From contig MCFG01000004.1 of assembly GCA_002104895.1 (NCBI GenBank), positions 75,001 to 139,000 of the forward strand: DNA of 64,000 bases, in the 5' to 3' direction. This DNA is from Anaeromyces robustus. Lineage: Eukaryota; Neocallimastigomycota; Neocallimastigomycetes; Neocallimastigales; Neocallimastigaceae. The notes below the pieces were generated by a model, which searched no databases, was not told the DNA's origin, and saw nothing but the letters and a program-made list of their open reading frames with translations. Positions 17,003 to 29,384 of this stretch are shown here, piece by piece (position 1 is the stretch's first letter; each line of letters starts with the position of its first letter). Both the position numbers and the translations under genes were made by a program.

Positions 17003-19909
17003 TCAATTATTTACATCGCTTGAATTAGATGAATTATCATTTAGAATAATATTATTTTTACTATCATGATTAATGTTTTCTTTGTGTTGATCTATATTTC
17101 TAATAACTTTTTCTTTATCGTCATCATTATCATCATCTTCATCTGTATTATTAATTTCAATTATAATTGGATTTGTATTTGGATTATGATGAGTCACATT
17201 TTCATTGTTATTATTATCAGTTCTAAAATCATCACTATCACTATCACTATCTATTCCTGCAAATAATGCACTAATAAGTGAAACTTTTGATGTTTTCTTT
17301 TCGTTATATTTAGCACCTTCAAATAAATAAACTGAAGGTTTTGCAAGGGTATATTTAAGTTCTTCATTTTTATTAATATTTACATCTTCTAATTCCCAGT
17401 CTAATTTTCTACAAAGTTCTTTTATGATATTATCACTATAACCTAATAATTGTACATCAAATGGTGGTACATGTGTTAGGGATTCTAAATTAATTAATAT
17501 TTGGGGAATATGATGTGGTATTTTTCCTGTTATATTTTTTATTCATATATTATAAATCATTAATAAATAGATATATATATATATATATTAAGTATTATGT
17601 ATATTATGTATATTATGTAATTAAAAAAATTTTTTTTTTTAAATTATACCTATTATATCAGCTACTGGACTTACTTTTAAGGATGAACCCATAACAATTA
17701 ATAAATCACACTTTTCTCTATCTTTTTGGAAATATTTTCCAAATTCATCAGGTAATTTTTCTCCAAAGAATATAATATTTGGCTATTGAGATATATAATA
17801 TATTATATAAATTTATATATTTTAAATAAAGAATTACTATATAATGTATTATCAATAGTATAACTTAAATATAATAATATTTATTTTATAATTACTTTTA
17901 ATATAGCATCATCCAAATCTTTTGGACAAACTGGACACGATGGAACTTCCTGTTATTATTTAAATTATATATATAGAATAATTTAATATTTTAATATATT
18001 ATTTATTAATTCTTTATATTATTTTTTTATAATATTTTTTAAATATTTTTAATCTTTAATAGGAGAGAAATTATACATACTTTTTTAAATATTGATTCTT
18101 CTATATAATTTCCTGGTACTTTATAACCACATCTTATACATGATGCAGTTGCAAAAGATCCTAAATATGATATAAATATGAAATTAGAGAAAAAAAATAA
18201 CAATCATAATGGTATCTATTTAATTTTTTTTGTAATATTTACCATGACATTGAACCATTCTTGTGATACCAGCCTTTTGTTCTAGTGTATCAATATTTTG
18301 TGTATAATTTCTTAATAATTTACCTTTATCTTCAAGTAATTTAATAAATTTATGTGATGGAGATGGCTCATAATTACTTGGATATAATTCCTTAAAAATA
18401 ATACAATAATATATATATTAATTATTCCATTTTATTTAATTAATTTATTTATTTAGTTATTTTCCAATTAAAAGTATATATATTAATATATAAGTTCTAT
18501 GAATAAAAAAAAAAAGAAAAAAAAAAAAATAAAAGATTTAAAAATTACATGTGCAAATGAATAAAATGTTTGTGGGCATATTTTAAAATATTCTAAATCA
18601 AACATTTGTTGTGGTTCATCTAAATCAAATTCGTCCAACCGTGAATAAACACCATTTTCTGAACGAAAATCGGGTATACCACAGGATACCGATACCTATT
18701 AAATTAATATAATATATTTTAATGAAAATAATGATATTTAATAAGTTTTTTTTTTTAATGTTTTTTTTGATGATGTTTACCCCAGCACCTGTTAAAACAA
18801 TTATATTGTTTGAATTTTTTATTAAATTAATTACATCCTGAGTAGTATAATTATAATTGTAATTGTTGTAATATATTTATATATATATAATATAAATAAA
18901 ATAAAATAAAGTAAAGTTAATAAATCAGTGAAATCCATTTTTTAATATTAAAATAGTGAATGTATAATTTATTGTTATTTACATCTATTGTATTTATGTT
19001 TTTAAGTTTTTGGCGTCTTCTATTGAACCTTGCCATTATAATTTTTAATAACGGTATTAATTCAAAATTTTTATATGTATCTAATTGTGGCGGTAATTCA
19101 ACATCAAATAGTGATATTAACGACCTTGCTGAATAGTACCCATATTTCATCATGAAGGTATCAAAGCCTATTAATTATATATATATATATATATTTATTA
19201 TTATATATATTTTTAATATATATATTTAAATATAAAATTATATATATTAAACATATTAAATAAAGTTGTTTATTGTTTTTTAAATAAAGTTGTTTATTGT
19301 TTTTATTATTTTTATTGTTAATTTATGGCTTAAATAATTACCTAATTCATGTGCTTCGCTTCTCAATTTTTCTTTTGTTTCATCGTCAAATTCTTTATCT
19401 ATTTCTTCTCTTTGCATTTCTTCTTCACTTTCAGAATTATTATCTTCACTTTCTTCTTCATCTTCACTAGCATTTCCTATAATATCTATTTGATCATCAG
19501 AATTGAGATTTTGTAAATTGTTTAATTCTTCATTGTCGCTTTTAACATCCTGTTCAAAATGATCATTTTCTTTATTATCATTGTTTTTAAGATTAATGTT
19601 TATGTTTTTATTATTTAAAATGGCTTTCTTTTCTTGTTCTACTTTACTTGTAGTATTTTTATTTTTTAAATCATTACTATTTTTAAAATCATCATTATTT
19701 TTAATATCATCATTATTTGTTTTATTTTCAATATTATTTAAATCAATATTTTTATACTCATTTGGATTTTTTGCTTCATTTTCAAAAGTTTCGTTATCTG
19801 AATTATTAAAGTCATTGTTAATGTAATCACTATTGTAATTCATAAAATTACGTTGTCTCTTCCGGGGTGGTAAATTTTCATCACTTAATTGAAGTGGTCT
19901 TGTACTCAT
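17003..19909 (-). CDS. SIR2: Class I sirtuin, SIRT1/Sir2-type NAD-dependent deacetylase
   Basis: Nine exons: 19909-19342, 19167-18983, 18837-18781, 18695-18549, 18390-18243, 18160-18081, 17949-17896, 17782-17650, 17526-17003, giving 631 residues. An acidic Asn-rich N-terminus with a basic PPRKRQR patch leads to the region [20 protein letters not shown]. The catalytic core then shows [16 protein letters not shown] (NAD site, about 267-282), [10 protein letters not shown], the catalytic His of QCHGSFATAS (about residue 368), a zinc ribbon with CIRC (376/379) and CPVC (400/403), then FFGEKLP and GSSLKV. All key residues are present. The tail is an acidic Asp/Glu/Asn stretch. The enzyme removes acyl groups from lysines of histones and other proteins using NAD+, producing nicotinamide and O-acetyl-ADP-ribose. 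Core similarity is clearly to nuclear SIRT1/Sir2 rather than SIRT2/Hst2 or the mitochondrial classes. Confidence 0.93.
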
Positions 19910-21796
19910 TGTTTATTTTTTTTTACAAAGAATGGTAGAATTGTATAAATTAAATTATTTTATTATTAAGTATTTTATTAAAATTTTACTGATTATTTAA
20001 TATACCTATGGAAATATCATAAGTATATAGTATGATTTATATGGTAATATATTGATTAATAATAGAAATTTTAGTGTAATAAATATTATAATAATAGGTA
20101 TTAGTTATTGCTATTAACAGAAATTAATTTTAAATAAATATATATAATTAAATATTTTTATTTCAAAAGTAAAACTAAAAAAAACAAAAACAAATTTGAA
20201 TAATATTTTCATTAATTTTTCATTAATTGTATTTATTCAAATTATAAAGTTTTATATAATTCAAAATTTAAATTTTAATCTAAAAAGAAAAAACAGTTTA
20301 TATAAAATGAGAATTTTATTTTTTTTTTAAAAAAATAATCAATTTATAATGTAAAAATAAATAAAACGTGGTAATTTTAATATATGTTTAATTTTCCCAT
20401 ACAATATTTATTATTCATTAATTTTCATAAGGAATATAAGTTATGTTATTTATTATTAAATTAAAAGTTTAAAAAGCATTATTTGTTAATTAATAAAATA
20501 ATATAATATAAAAAAAACAAAGAAACACTTAATTATTTCTTTTTTATTACTTTTATTGTTTTGTTATTATTCTATAGCTATTTAATTTATTAATTACTTT
20601 TTTATTATTATTATTATTATTATTATGTTTTTACAATAATATAAATATGAAAGTACAATTGTCGTCTTTTAGAATTGAATATTTCCTACTTAATTGATGC
20701 TTTTGTAAAAATTTTTTTTCTATAATAATACTAATAATTTTTTTAATTAAATAATATTTTATTTTTTAATTAATTTTTTAATTATTTATTTATAATATAA
20801 TAAATTTACATATAATAAATATATATATAATAATTAAAATAAAATATCCACTTAATTTTTATAATGAATGAATAAATTTTAAACTAAATAAATAATTAAT
20901 ATAATAATAATAAAATAGTAAAAAATATCTAAAAGCTTAATTGATATTTAAATTATAAATTTTAATTTTAATTTCAATATTTTATTTTTATTTATCCTTT
21001 TTATAATGATTCAATATCATTCAGTTATAATTATTAATAAAAATAATAATTCATTATATATATAAGATCATTTTGTGTTGAAAGTATCATTTAAATTAAT
21101 GATAAAAAGGAAGGAGCTTCCTCAACTTATCAAATCAATATTTCTTTTCTTTTTTTTAAATAGTATTAAAACTGTGAGCTAACGCCATATTTCGGAAATC
21201 TTTAATTATATTATCAAATATTCAAATATATGTTAAAACATGTTTAATAAAACTATAATATATGTCAAGTAATTATAAAAAAATAATAGTGAATCATTTT
21301 AATAGTATTTTATTATTAATAAATTATTATCATAGGCAAATATAAATTAATTATATTTCTATTATATATATTAATACATTTTGTAAATTATTTATGTAAT
21401 GAATACATAAATGTATTTCATATGAATATATTTTATTAATACATCACATGAATTTATTACATAAAAATTATTATTAATAATATATTGATATAATATATTT
21501 ATATATATTAAAATATATAAATATATTATATCAATATATTATATGGATTAGTATCCGCTTTAAGAGGATTTCTATTTTGTCCGCATGGCATTTTTAAGAT
21601 TAAACCGTATTTATATTTTAGAAAAATATAAATAATGAAGAAAATCTTTTTTTTTTTCTTTTTATATTTTTATTAAAATACAACAATAATTAAAAAAAAA
21701 TAGTGAAATAAATATCTAAAATAATGAACAGAAAAAGCCAATATAAATAAACTAATATATAAATAAATATTTAAAATAATAAACAGAATAAAACAA
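19910..21796. other. Long divergent intergenic region
   Basis: About 1.9 kb between the divergent sirtuin (-) and aldo/keto reductase (+) genes. It contains a large palindrome (21477-21542), a small less AT-rich island just after it (about 21545-21612), and a GGAAGGAGCTTCC near-palindrome near 21110-21122. No coding exon, tRNA or other RNA gene could be supported. Confidence 0.55.
21477..21542. repeat. 30-base perfect inverted repeat (hairpin)
   Basis: Two 30-base arms, each containing ATATTGATATAATATATT or its reverse complement, are separated by about 6 bases. Pairing stops immediately outside the arms. It could form a cruciform or RNA hairpin; no element ends or target duplication were recognised. 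Confidence 0.75.
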
Positions 21797-22058
<262 letters not shown>

Positions 22059-22067
22059 AAATCTAAA

Positions 22068-22868
22068 ATGAATGAGTTTATAACTTTAAATAATGGTGTA
22101 AAAATGCCTAAAATTGGTTATGGTGTTTATCAAATACCAAGTTCAATAACTAAAAGATGCGTTATGGATGCTATTTCATTAGGCTATCGTGCTATAGATA
22201 CAGCTCAATACTATGAAAATGAGAGCCAAGTTGGGGAAGCTATTAGAGATTCTGGTATTCCAAGAAATGAGTTTTTTGTTACGACAAAACTGTTACATTG
22301 TAATGGCTATGATGATACTGTAAGATCTATAAAAAGTTCTTTAGAGGAATTAAACATAGAATATATAGATTTACTTTTAATTCATGAACCAAGAGGTAAT
22401 TATGTTGAAATGTATAGGGCTATGGAAGACTTTTACAATAAAGGGGTATTAAGAGCTATTGGTATTTCAAATTTTTATGAAGAACGTTATATGAAATTGA
22501 TTAATAATTGTAAAGTTATTCCACAAGTAAATCAAGTAGAAACTCATGTTTTTAGACAACAAGATGAATTAAAATCTTTAATGGATAAATATGGAACTAA
22601 ATTAGAATCATGGTCACCTTTAGCATGTGGCAGAAATAAATTCTTTAGTAATCCTGTTTTAAGTAAAATCGCTAACAAATATAATAAAACAGTAGCTCAA
22701 GTAGGATTAAGATTTTTATATCAGAGAGATATTATTATTATTCCAAAAAGTACTCATAAAGAAAGAATGGAAGAAAATAAAAATATTTTTGATTTTGAAT
22801 TAACTAACGAAGATATGGAAGCTATTAAAACTCTTGAAGAAGGAGAAAGTTTATTTGGTTGGTGGTAG
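22068..22868 (+). CDS. Aldo/keto reductase, bacterial type, intronless
   Basis: A single uninterrupted frame of 266 residues, the usual length of compact bacterial AKRs such as the 2,5-diketo-D-gluconate reductase group. The (beta/alpha)8 AKR signatures are intact: GYRAIDTAQYYENE with Asp44 and Tyr49, VTTKL with Lys74, and LLIHEP with His106, which together form the catalytic tetrad. VLRAIGISNF, PQVNQVE and the NADPH-binding IIIIPKSTHKERMEEN segment follow. The enzyme should be a cytosolic NADPH-dependent reductase of aldehydes, ketones or sugars; the substrate cannot be read from sequence. It has no intron, while the other complete genes here have between one and 22, and it resembles enzymes of anaerobic Firmicutes, so acquisition from rumen bacteria is plausible. 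The start is the only ATG before the conserved ITLNNGVKMPKIGYG opening. Confidence 0.93.
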   Translation: MNEFITLNNGVKMPKIGYGVYQIPSSITKRCVMDAISLGYRAIDTAQYYENESQVGEAIRDSGIPRNEFFVTTKLLHCNGYDDTVRSIKSSLEELNIEYIDLLLIHEPRGNYVEMYRAMEDFYNKGVLRAIGISNFYEERYMKLINNCKVIPQVNQVETHVFRQQDELKSLMDKYGTKLESWSPLACGRNKFFSNPVLSKIANKYNKTVAQVGLRFLYQRDIIIIPKSTHKERMEENKNIFDFELTNEDMEAIKTLEEGESLFGWW

Positions 22869-23466
22869 AACAAAAGAATTTAAATAAAAACATAATACTT
22901 AAATAAACACATTAAAAAAATCTTATGTAAAAATAATAATATTAAAAAAAGATATAAAAGAATACATATATATAATATAAATTATTTATATAAATATATA
23001 TAATATATATTATAAAATATATTAATATGAATAATATAAATAATACAAATATAATTAATAAATAAAGATTATTAATGTAAATTTTAAAATATATATATTT
23101 ATATACGTATTTTAATGATTTATACTGTTATTAATATTTTATTAAATAATATTAAAATATTTTTTTTTTATTTTTTATTTTTATTGTTTATATTTTATAT
23201 TTAATATGTTCAATATATTTAGTATTATTTATTTTTATTTTATTCTATTCTATTTTATTTTATTTTATTAAATTTTATTTTTACTTTTACTTTTATTTTC
23301 ATTTCATTTTATTTTATTTTATTTTATTTTTATTTTATTTTATTTTTATTTTATTTTTATTTTTTATTTATTTATTTAAGTTATATCATAGGGATATTTT
23401 ATTTAGATAGTTTTTTTTTTATTTCTTTCTTTCTTTTCTTTTTTTTTGTAATTCATCATCATCATT
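22869..23466. other. Convergent intergenic region
   Basis: Lies between the 3' ends of the reductase (+) and the methyltransferase (-). Contains a TTTTA pentamer-like stretch (about 23235-23370) and T-runs. No exon seen. Confidence 0.6.
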
Positions 23467-25112
23467 TTATGATTGCTTTGTTAAAATATAAACAAAGTAG
23501 TGGAAGGAATCGCCAATAGTCTTTGTTACTAAAGTCCAATTTTTGGTATCAAGGTCGAAATGACGTTTACGGAAATGTGGTTGTCCAAAAGTAATCTATA
23601 TTATTATTATTATATATATAGATATTTAAATATTTGTTAGAATAATATTTATATTGCATTATAAACTATTAATATTAAAAAAAAAAAAAAAATAAAACTA
23701 TATAATATATCGAAGGTTAGAATACTAACGTAAATGAATTTTCCATTTGGTTTTAAAACTCTATAAACTTCATCAATATATTTTTTAATTTCAGCCATAA
23801 GTTCTGGTTCTGGGTCCCTAAAAATAAATATACATAAATTATTAAAATCTATATTAAATAAAAAATAAAAATATTGTAGTTATATATTATTTTACCAAAC
23901 ATCACCCTTTTCGCAAAGAAGGGCATCCATAGTGCCTTTATCAATTGCAACATTGAACATACTGTCGCCAAATTCCATATCTAAAAGTTATTTATAGTAT
24001 ATATTATTATTTTATCTTGATATTATATATATATATCATATAGTATGATTATACGTTAATTAAAATTACTTTTAATATCCATTGTTTCCCAAATCATATA
24101 ATCTCTTTTAGTGTTACGCATTTTCATATTTTGAATAACCGTTTCTGAAAAATCAATATTGAAAATTCTTTGGTAACTAGTATATAAAAGTTAATAATAT
24201 AAAAAAAATTAATTTCTAATTTTAAATTTAAAATACTGTTATAAATTTATACTTACCCATCATCATACATATCTTCAGATAATTTACTATTACTAAATAT
24301 TATTAAATTATATATTTAATTAAATATTATATTCAATTTAGAAATTTATTTATTTGTTAAAACTTTCAATAAATTTTTAAAATTTAAATTTTAAACTTTT
24401 TTAATTTTATTATTTAAATTTTTTTTATTATTTTTATAAAATATTTAAACATTAAATATGAAATTTATTTGTTATATCATTAAAAAAATTAATATGTATA
24501 TATACCCGCAACCGAGCATTAAAATGACATCTTCCTTTTTTAGGTATTCAATTAAGGTATCCTTTAATTCTGGCCATCCTTTAAACCATTCAAAAGTTGT
24601 AGTTAAGGGTTCTTTTTCATAACGTCTTTTAAATTAAAATTATATTAATGTAATAATTATTTAAAAATTCATATAAAAAATATATGATTTGGAATAATAA
24701 TTATATATTATAAATAAAAGAAATATATATATTCAATAATTAATACATTTTGAATATGAAGAGATTTTATTTTTTAATTACTTTTAGATTTATTATATAT
24801 TGATGTAATTATTATTTAATTTTATATATTTATTTATGTAAAATAATCATTATTAATTTATTTTGGTTATCATTAATTTTAATATATATTTTTACATCGA
24901 AATTAAAATATTTTTTTATTATTTAAAAAAAAAAATTCATATTCCTAAATGTACTTTTCCCAGTATTCTTTAGTTTTATATTCTTCGTTTTTTTCTGGAA
25001 GAATATCTAAAGTTGATTTTGTTTCAACCATCGGTTGTTCTTGTTGTTCTTGTTGTTTTTGTTCAACTTCTTCAGGTTTTTCATTTTGTATAGTATTTTC
25101 TTCTTGAGACAT
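23467..25112 (-). CDS. EEF1AKMT4: EEF1AKMT4-type class I SAM methyltransferase
   Basis: Seven exons: 25112-24955, 24625-24506, 24292-24257, 24176-24070, 23980-23896, 23817-23730, 23595-23467, giving 240 residues. After a Gln/Glu-rich N-terminus comes the family opening EYWEKRYEKE and TFEWFKGW. SAM-binding motif I is LMLGCGNSKLSEDMYDDGY. It is followed by RIFNIDFS (acidic residue after strand 2), IWETMDI, FNVAIDKGTMDALLCEKGD, EVYRVLKPNGKFIYITF, PHFRKRHF and a C-terminal FHYFVY. These blocks match the METTL13/EEF1AKMT4 group, and EEF1AKMT4 most closely (WETMD, KGTLDALL, PHFRxRH). Human EEF1AKMT4 methylates Lys36 of elongation factor eEF1A in the cytosol; the same role is inferred here. It is divergent from the dehydrogenase at 25720 across an AAAT array. 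Confidence 0.87.
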
Positions 25113-25367
25113 CTCTTTTTTAATTTGTAATTAGTAAAATAAAATAGCAAAGAAAATAGTAATTTTTAAACATACCAATATTTGTAATGAGTAATATTAC
25201 TTTGAAATTATAGGATTGGATTTAAGGTTATATATATTGTAATGTATTGTAATATATTGTAATATATTTTTGATCTTATTTATATATATATATATATTAT
25301 TAAAATTCAAAATTTTTTTTTTCAAAAAAAAAAAAATATATATATATAATCTATATAATTTTTAATA

Positions 25368-25660
<293 letters not shown>

Positions 25661-25719
25661 AAAAAAAGCAAAAAAGTAAAAAGTAAAAAGTAAAAAAGTG
25701 AAAAAGCAAAAAATATAAA

Positions 25720-27680
25720 ATGGGAAATATGAAAAATACAATAATTAAGATTCAATTATATATTTGCTCTTTTAAATGTCTTCCTAGTTTCATTACTATA
25801 TATTTATTGTCTTTTTTCGAATTAATTTATAATTTATATAATAATATTTTTAAAATATCTAATAATGAAAAGATTACAAGGTTGTAATACATTTAAATAT
25901 TCATCAATATTATTAATTTCATTTCATTTCATTTAATTTGAATATTTTTTAAATATTTCATAATATATAATAATTATATACTAATAATACTTTTATAATT
26001 TTGTTTAATAATTTCATATAATTTTTACATGATTAATAAACAGTTTAATTCAAAATACACATAATAATATTATTCAAAAAAAAGCTGAAAGAAAAACCGT
26101 AGTAATTACTGGTATGTATAATATACATATAAAAGTACATATTTTGTATTTAGCTTATAAATAACTTATTTTTAATTGTGTTCATTAATATTAATGATTT
26201 ATAGGTGGTACTTTAGGTATTGGAAGGGAAACAGTTATCTCACTAGCTAAGGCCAATTATATTATCTACATAGGTATAAAATAATTTTATATAATACAAT
26301 AATTTTTTTTTTATTATTGCTTATTGCTTTTAGTAGAAATATTCAAATATATTTATTTATACATTTTTCATTTGTATCTGTATTTTATAAAGGTGACATT
26401 ATTGAAGAAAATAAAATTAATGAAATTCAAAATCAATTTCGTAAAGAAACAGGAAATGAAGATATATTTTTAGATATTCTTGACCTTTCAAAAATTAACA
26501 CAATTAATAAATTTGTAGAAAAAATAAAAAAAAATTGTAAAAATGTTGACATTTTAATATGCAATGCAGGAATTATGAATACTCCATATATGTTAGATGA
26601 AAAAGGAATTGAAATGCAATCTTCAGTTGTATGAATAGTTTAATTATTTATTAAATATTTAGTAATTCAATAATAATTATGTATAAATTATAAGTGTAAT
26701 AAAAGTAATTTTTTATTAATTTTATATTAAATGATTATTATTATTATTATTATTATTATTATAGAATTATTTCGGACATTATAAATTAATACAATCTCTT
26801 TTAGATAGTATTATAACCACTAAAGGAAGGATTATTATTTTATCTTCTGTTGTAAACTATCAAGGTATCAAAAAATAATATCAATATGTAAATATGATAA
26901 TATTAATTTTTTTTTAATATAATATAATTAAATATTAAATATTTATTTTATAAATAATATAAATTTTTTTATAAGAAGTTCATGAAATTGATTTAGAAGC
27001 TTTTATAAGTAAGAAAAAATATAGAAGATTAGGAAATTATGCTTTAAGGTAAAATAATTAATTAAATAATATTATTATGATTTTAATTATTCTTTTATAA
27101 TTATTTATTATTATTATTATAATAGAATTTTTGAATATTAACTAGTTTTGATATAATATGATATATATAAATATATATAAATTCATAAATATTTTAATAA
27201 TAATAATATTTTTTATTTTTTTATTTTTTTTTATAATTTTATAGTAAAGTTTCATTAAATATGTTGATGAAAGATATTTATGAAAATTATTCATCATCTG
27301 GTATAAAAAGTAATACATTTATTTTATTATTAAGATGTTAGAATTAATATTAATTATATATTGTATTTTTTTTAATATAACAATTCTTTTTTTATTGTAC
27401 TATATTTTTTATAGTTTTTTCTGTCCATCCTGGTGTAGTCCGTACTACATTATATAAGTATGATTTATTTTCAAATTTATTTGTTAAATATTTCCCATTT
27501 ATGTGTAAAACACCAAAAGATGGCTCGTTAACTTCAGTATATTTAGCTCTAGAGAGTGATGATAAATTAGTAAGTGGTCAATATTACTTCGATTGTGAAG
27601 TAGTTCCATGTAATCCTTTAGTTGATAATAAAGAAGAACGAAAAAAATTAATAGAGTATACTAAAAGTTTGAATTTATAA
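25720..27680 (+). CDS. Membrane-anchored short-chain dehydrogenase/reductase (RDH-like)
   Basis: Eight exons: 25720-25880, 26044-26111, 26205-26273, 26393-26628, 26765-26864, 26976-27048, 27245-27309, 27415-27680, giving 345 residues from the first of two in-frame ATGs (25720 and 25729). An N-terminal hydrophobic segment (about residues 20-43, LPSFITIYLLSFFELIYNLY) suggests an ER or lipid-droplet membrane anchor. The Rossmann glycine motif is VVITGGTLGIGRET, followed by the DILDL acidic motif, VDILICNAG (NNAG-type), SSVNYFGHYKL, IIILSSVV with the catalytic Ser, and the catalytic NYALSK (YxxxK) spanning an intron. SVHPGVVRTTLYKYD follows. This matches the retinol-dehydrogenase/WWOX-like classical SDRs that oxidise or reduce hydrophobic alcohols and ketones with NADP(H). 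The substrate is unknown. Confidence 0.85.
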
Positions 27681-28739
27681 ACTAATTTAAAGTAATATTA
27701 TCATAAAAAATTGACTAATTTATGTTTTAATATTTATTTACTAAAAAGAAACAATAAATTACTATATAAAATAATATTTAATAAAATATTTTATATAATT
27801 ATTTTTTTAAAATGTATAAATTATTTATAAATAAATATAAAAATATAGATTTTCAATATATATAAATAATGTTAAAATAGAGTATTAATAAAAATTTAGT
27901 TTAATATTTATTAAAAATATTTATTAAATAATAAAAATTATTATTAAAAAATTAATAACAATAAATAATTTATTATAAATATATTATGTAATAATGTATT
28001 TTCTAATATATTTATCCGTATAATAGAGTATATTGAAAATATTATTTTTATACATTTATCCATTTAATAAATTATATTGATTATATTAAACCAATATACT
28101 TTAATATATAATATATTCAACTAAAGAATCAACAATTAAAATTTAATAAATATTAAATCTTAAATTTAATTAATTATGTGATTTATTAGTAGTTACATAA
28201 TAGTAGTTACACAAAAATTTAAAATAGGGGAGAATTAAATAGTTTTAATATAATATTATCTAGTATAGTATTCTGTTATTATTATTAAAGATTTATAAAT
28301 TAAACCAAAAGATTTTATACAATATTTTTATAAAAAGCTCTCAAGCTAAATTATTTTAAAATTTTGGTTATATATTATTAATAAATATATCATAAATATA
28401 TATACATTTATTATATTTATACTACTTACGCTTTAGGTATTATTTAATTCTTATAATATATTAATAAATATAAATTTTAAAAATATAATAAACTAACATT
28501 TTGATTTTTTATTAGATTAATTTTAATATATATCCATTACTGTAGTTTAATTTTAGTACATTTAACAAATTTTGTCAATTGTCACTCTCTTTAAAATAAT
28601 TTAATATAAGTTTCTATTAATTGTATTTTGTATTTTAATTTTTTTTATTTATTTTTATTTTTCATATTTTTATTATTATTTTTTCAAATGTATATTCTAT
28701 AATATTATTTTTTTTATTTTAATTATTTTTAAATAAATC
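27681..28739. other. AT-rich intergenic DNA, no gene seen
   Basis: Lies downstream of the dehydrogenase. TA-rich with no supported exon, tandem array or RNA gene. Confidence 0.55.
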
Positions 28740-29384
28740 TAATTATTCAGGCAATAGGGCTTTATAATTAATGTTTTAATTTTTTTCTCAACCTTCCTTT
28801 GATGCAATTTTAAGGGTAATATTGGAATTAATATTCTCATTATTTGATACATTATATCAATGATTATGAGATTAATTTTATTGATATTTTTAAATACCAT
28901 TAAGAATTTGTAACTAATATTAATGATGATCAAGAAAATTCATTAATTGTTGCAATTAAATTGATTGTCGTGAAGTTATAAGACATATTATAATGAAGGT
29001 AGTGATATTAATTATCAAGATATTTATAGTAATACTACATTTCATTATGTTGCATTGTTAAATGATTATTTTACTGCAAATGCTTAGCCTATTATCACGT
29101 TGATGTTAATATCAAGAATGATGAAAAACAAGCTCCATTGAATATAATTCAAAATTCAGGTGATTTTACCTTGTTAAAAATTGTATCTTCCTATCAATTT
29201 AAATTTGGAATTACTTTGGTTTTCCATTTTTTTAGTTTTAAAAAAGCTAAAAAAATTTAGAGAATTAAATAAACAATTAAGAGCGAAATATCAAGAAAAG
29301 TATGACGGTATTATTAGGGCTAATGAAAAAATATTTAATTTTAAATATGAACCTAGTGTTTCCAAATTTAATACTGTATATTAA
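28740..29384 (+). pseudogene. Decayed ankyrin-repeat gene
   Basis: Ankyrin-type blocks appear on the plus strand in different frames and are separated by stops. A motif like NDYEINFIDIFKYH lies near 28858-28900, DDQENSLIVAI near 28925-28957, GSDINYQDIYSNTTFHYVAL near 28997-29057, and YYHVDVNIKNDEKQAPLNII near 29093-29151. A Lys-rich tail (KQLRAKYQEKYDGIIRANEK) is at about 29270-29330. These fit the ankyrin consensus DVNxxDxxGxTPLHxA. At least two frame changes and several stops break it, and no splice sites restore a frame. The family is widespread in gut fungi; this copy is best read as a relic. Confidence 0.65.

Noticed and set aside
21545-21612. tRNA or snoRNA in the less AT-rich island
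   Set aside because: No cloverleaf, no B-box (GGTTCRANTCC) and no convincing C/D or H/ACA boxes could be found by eye.
28739-28933. Minus-strand hydrophobic open frame of 64 residues
   Set aside because: It lies opposite the plus-strand ankyrin relic, and its composition is explained by AT-rich DNA.
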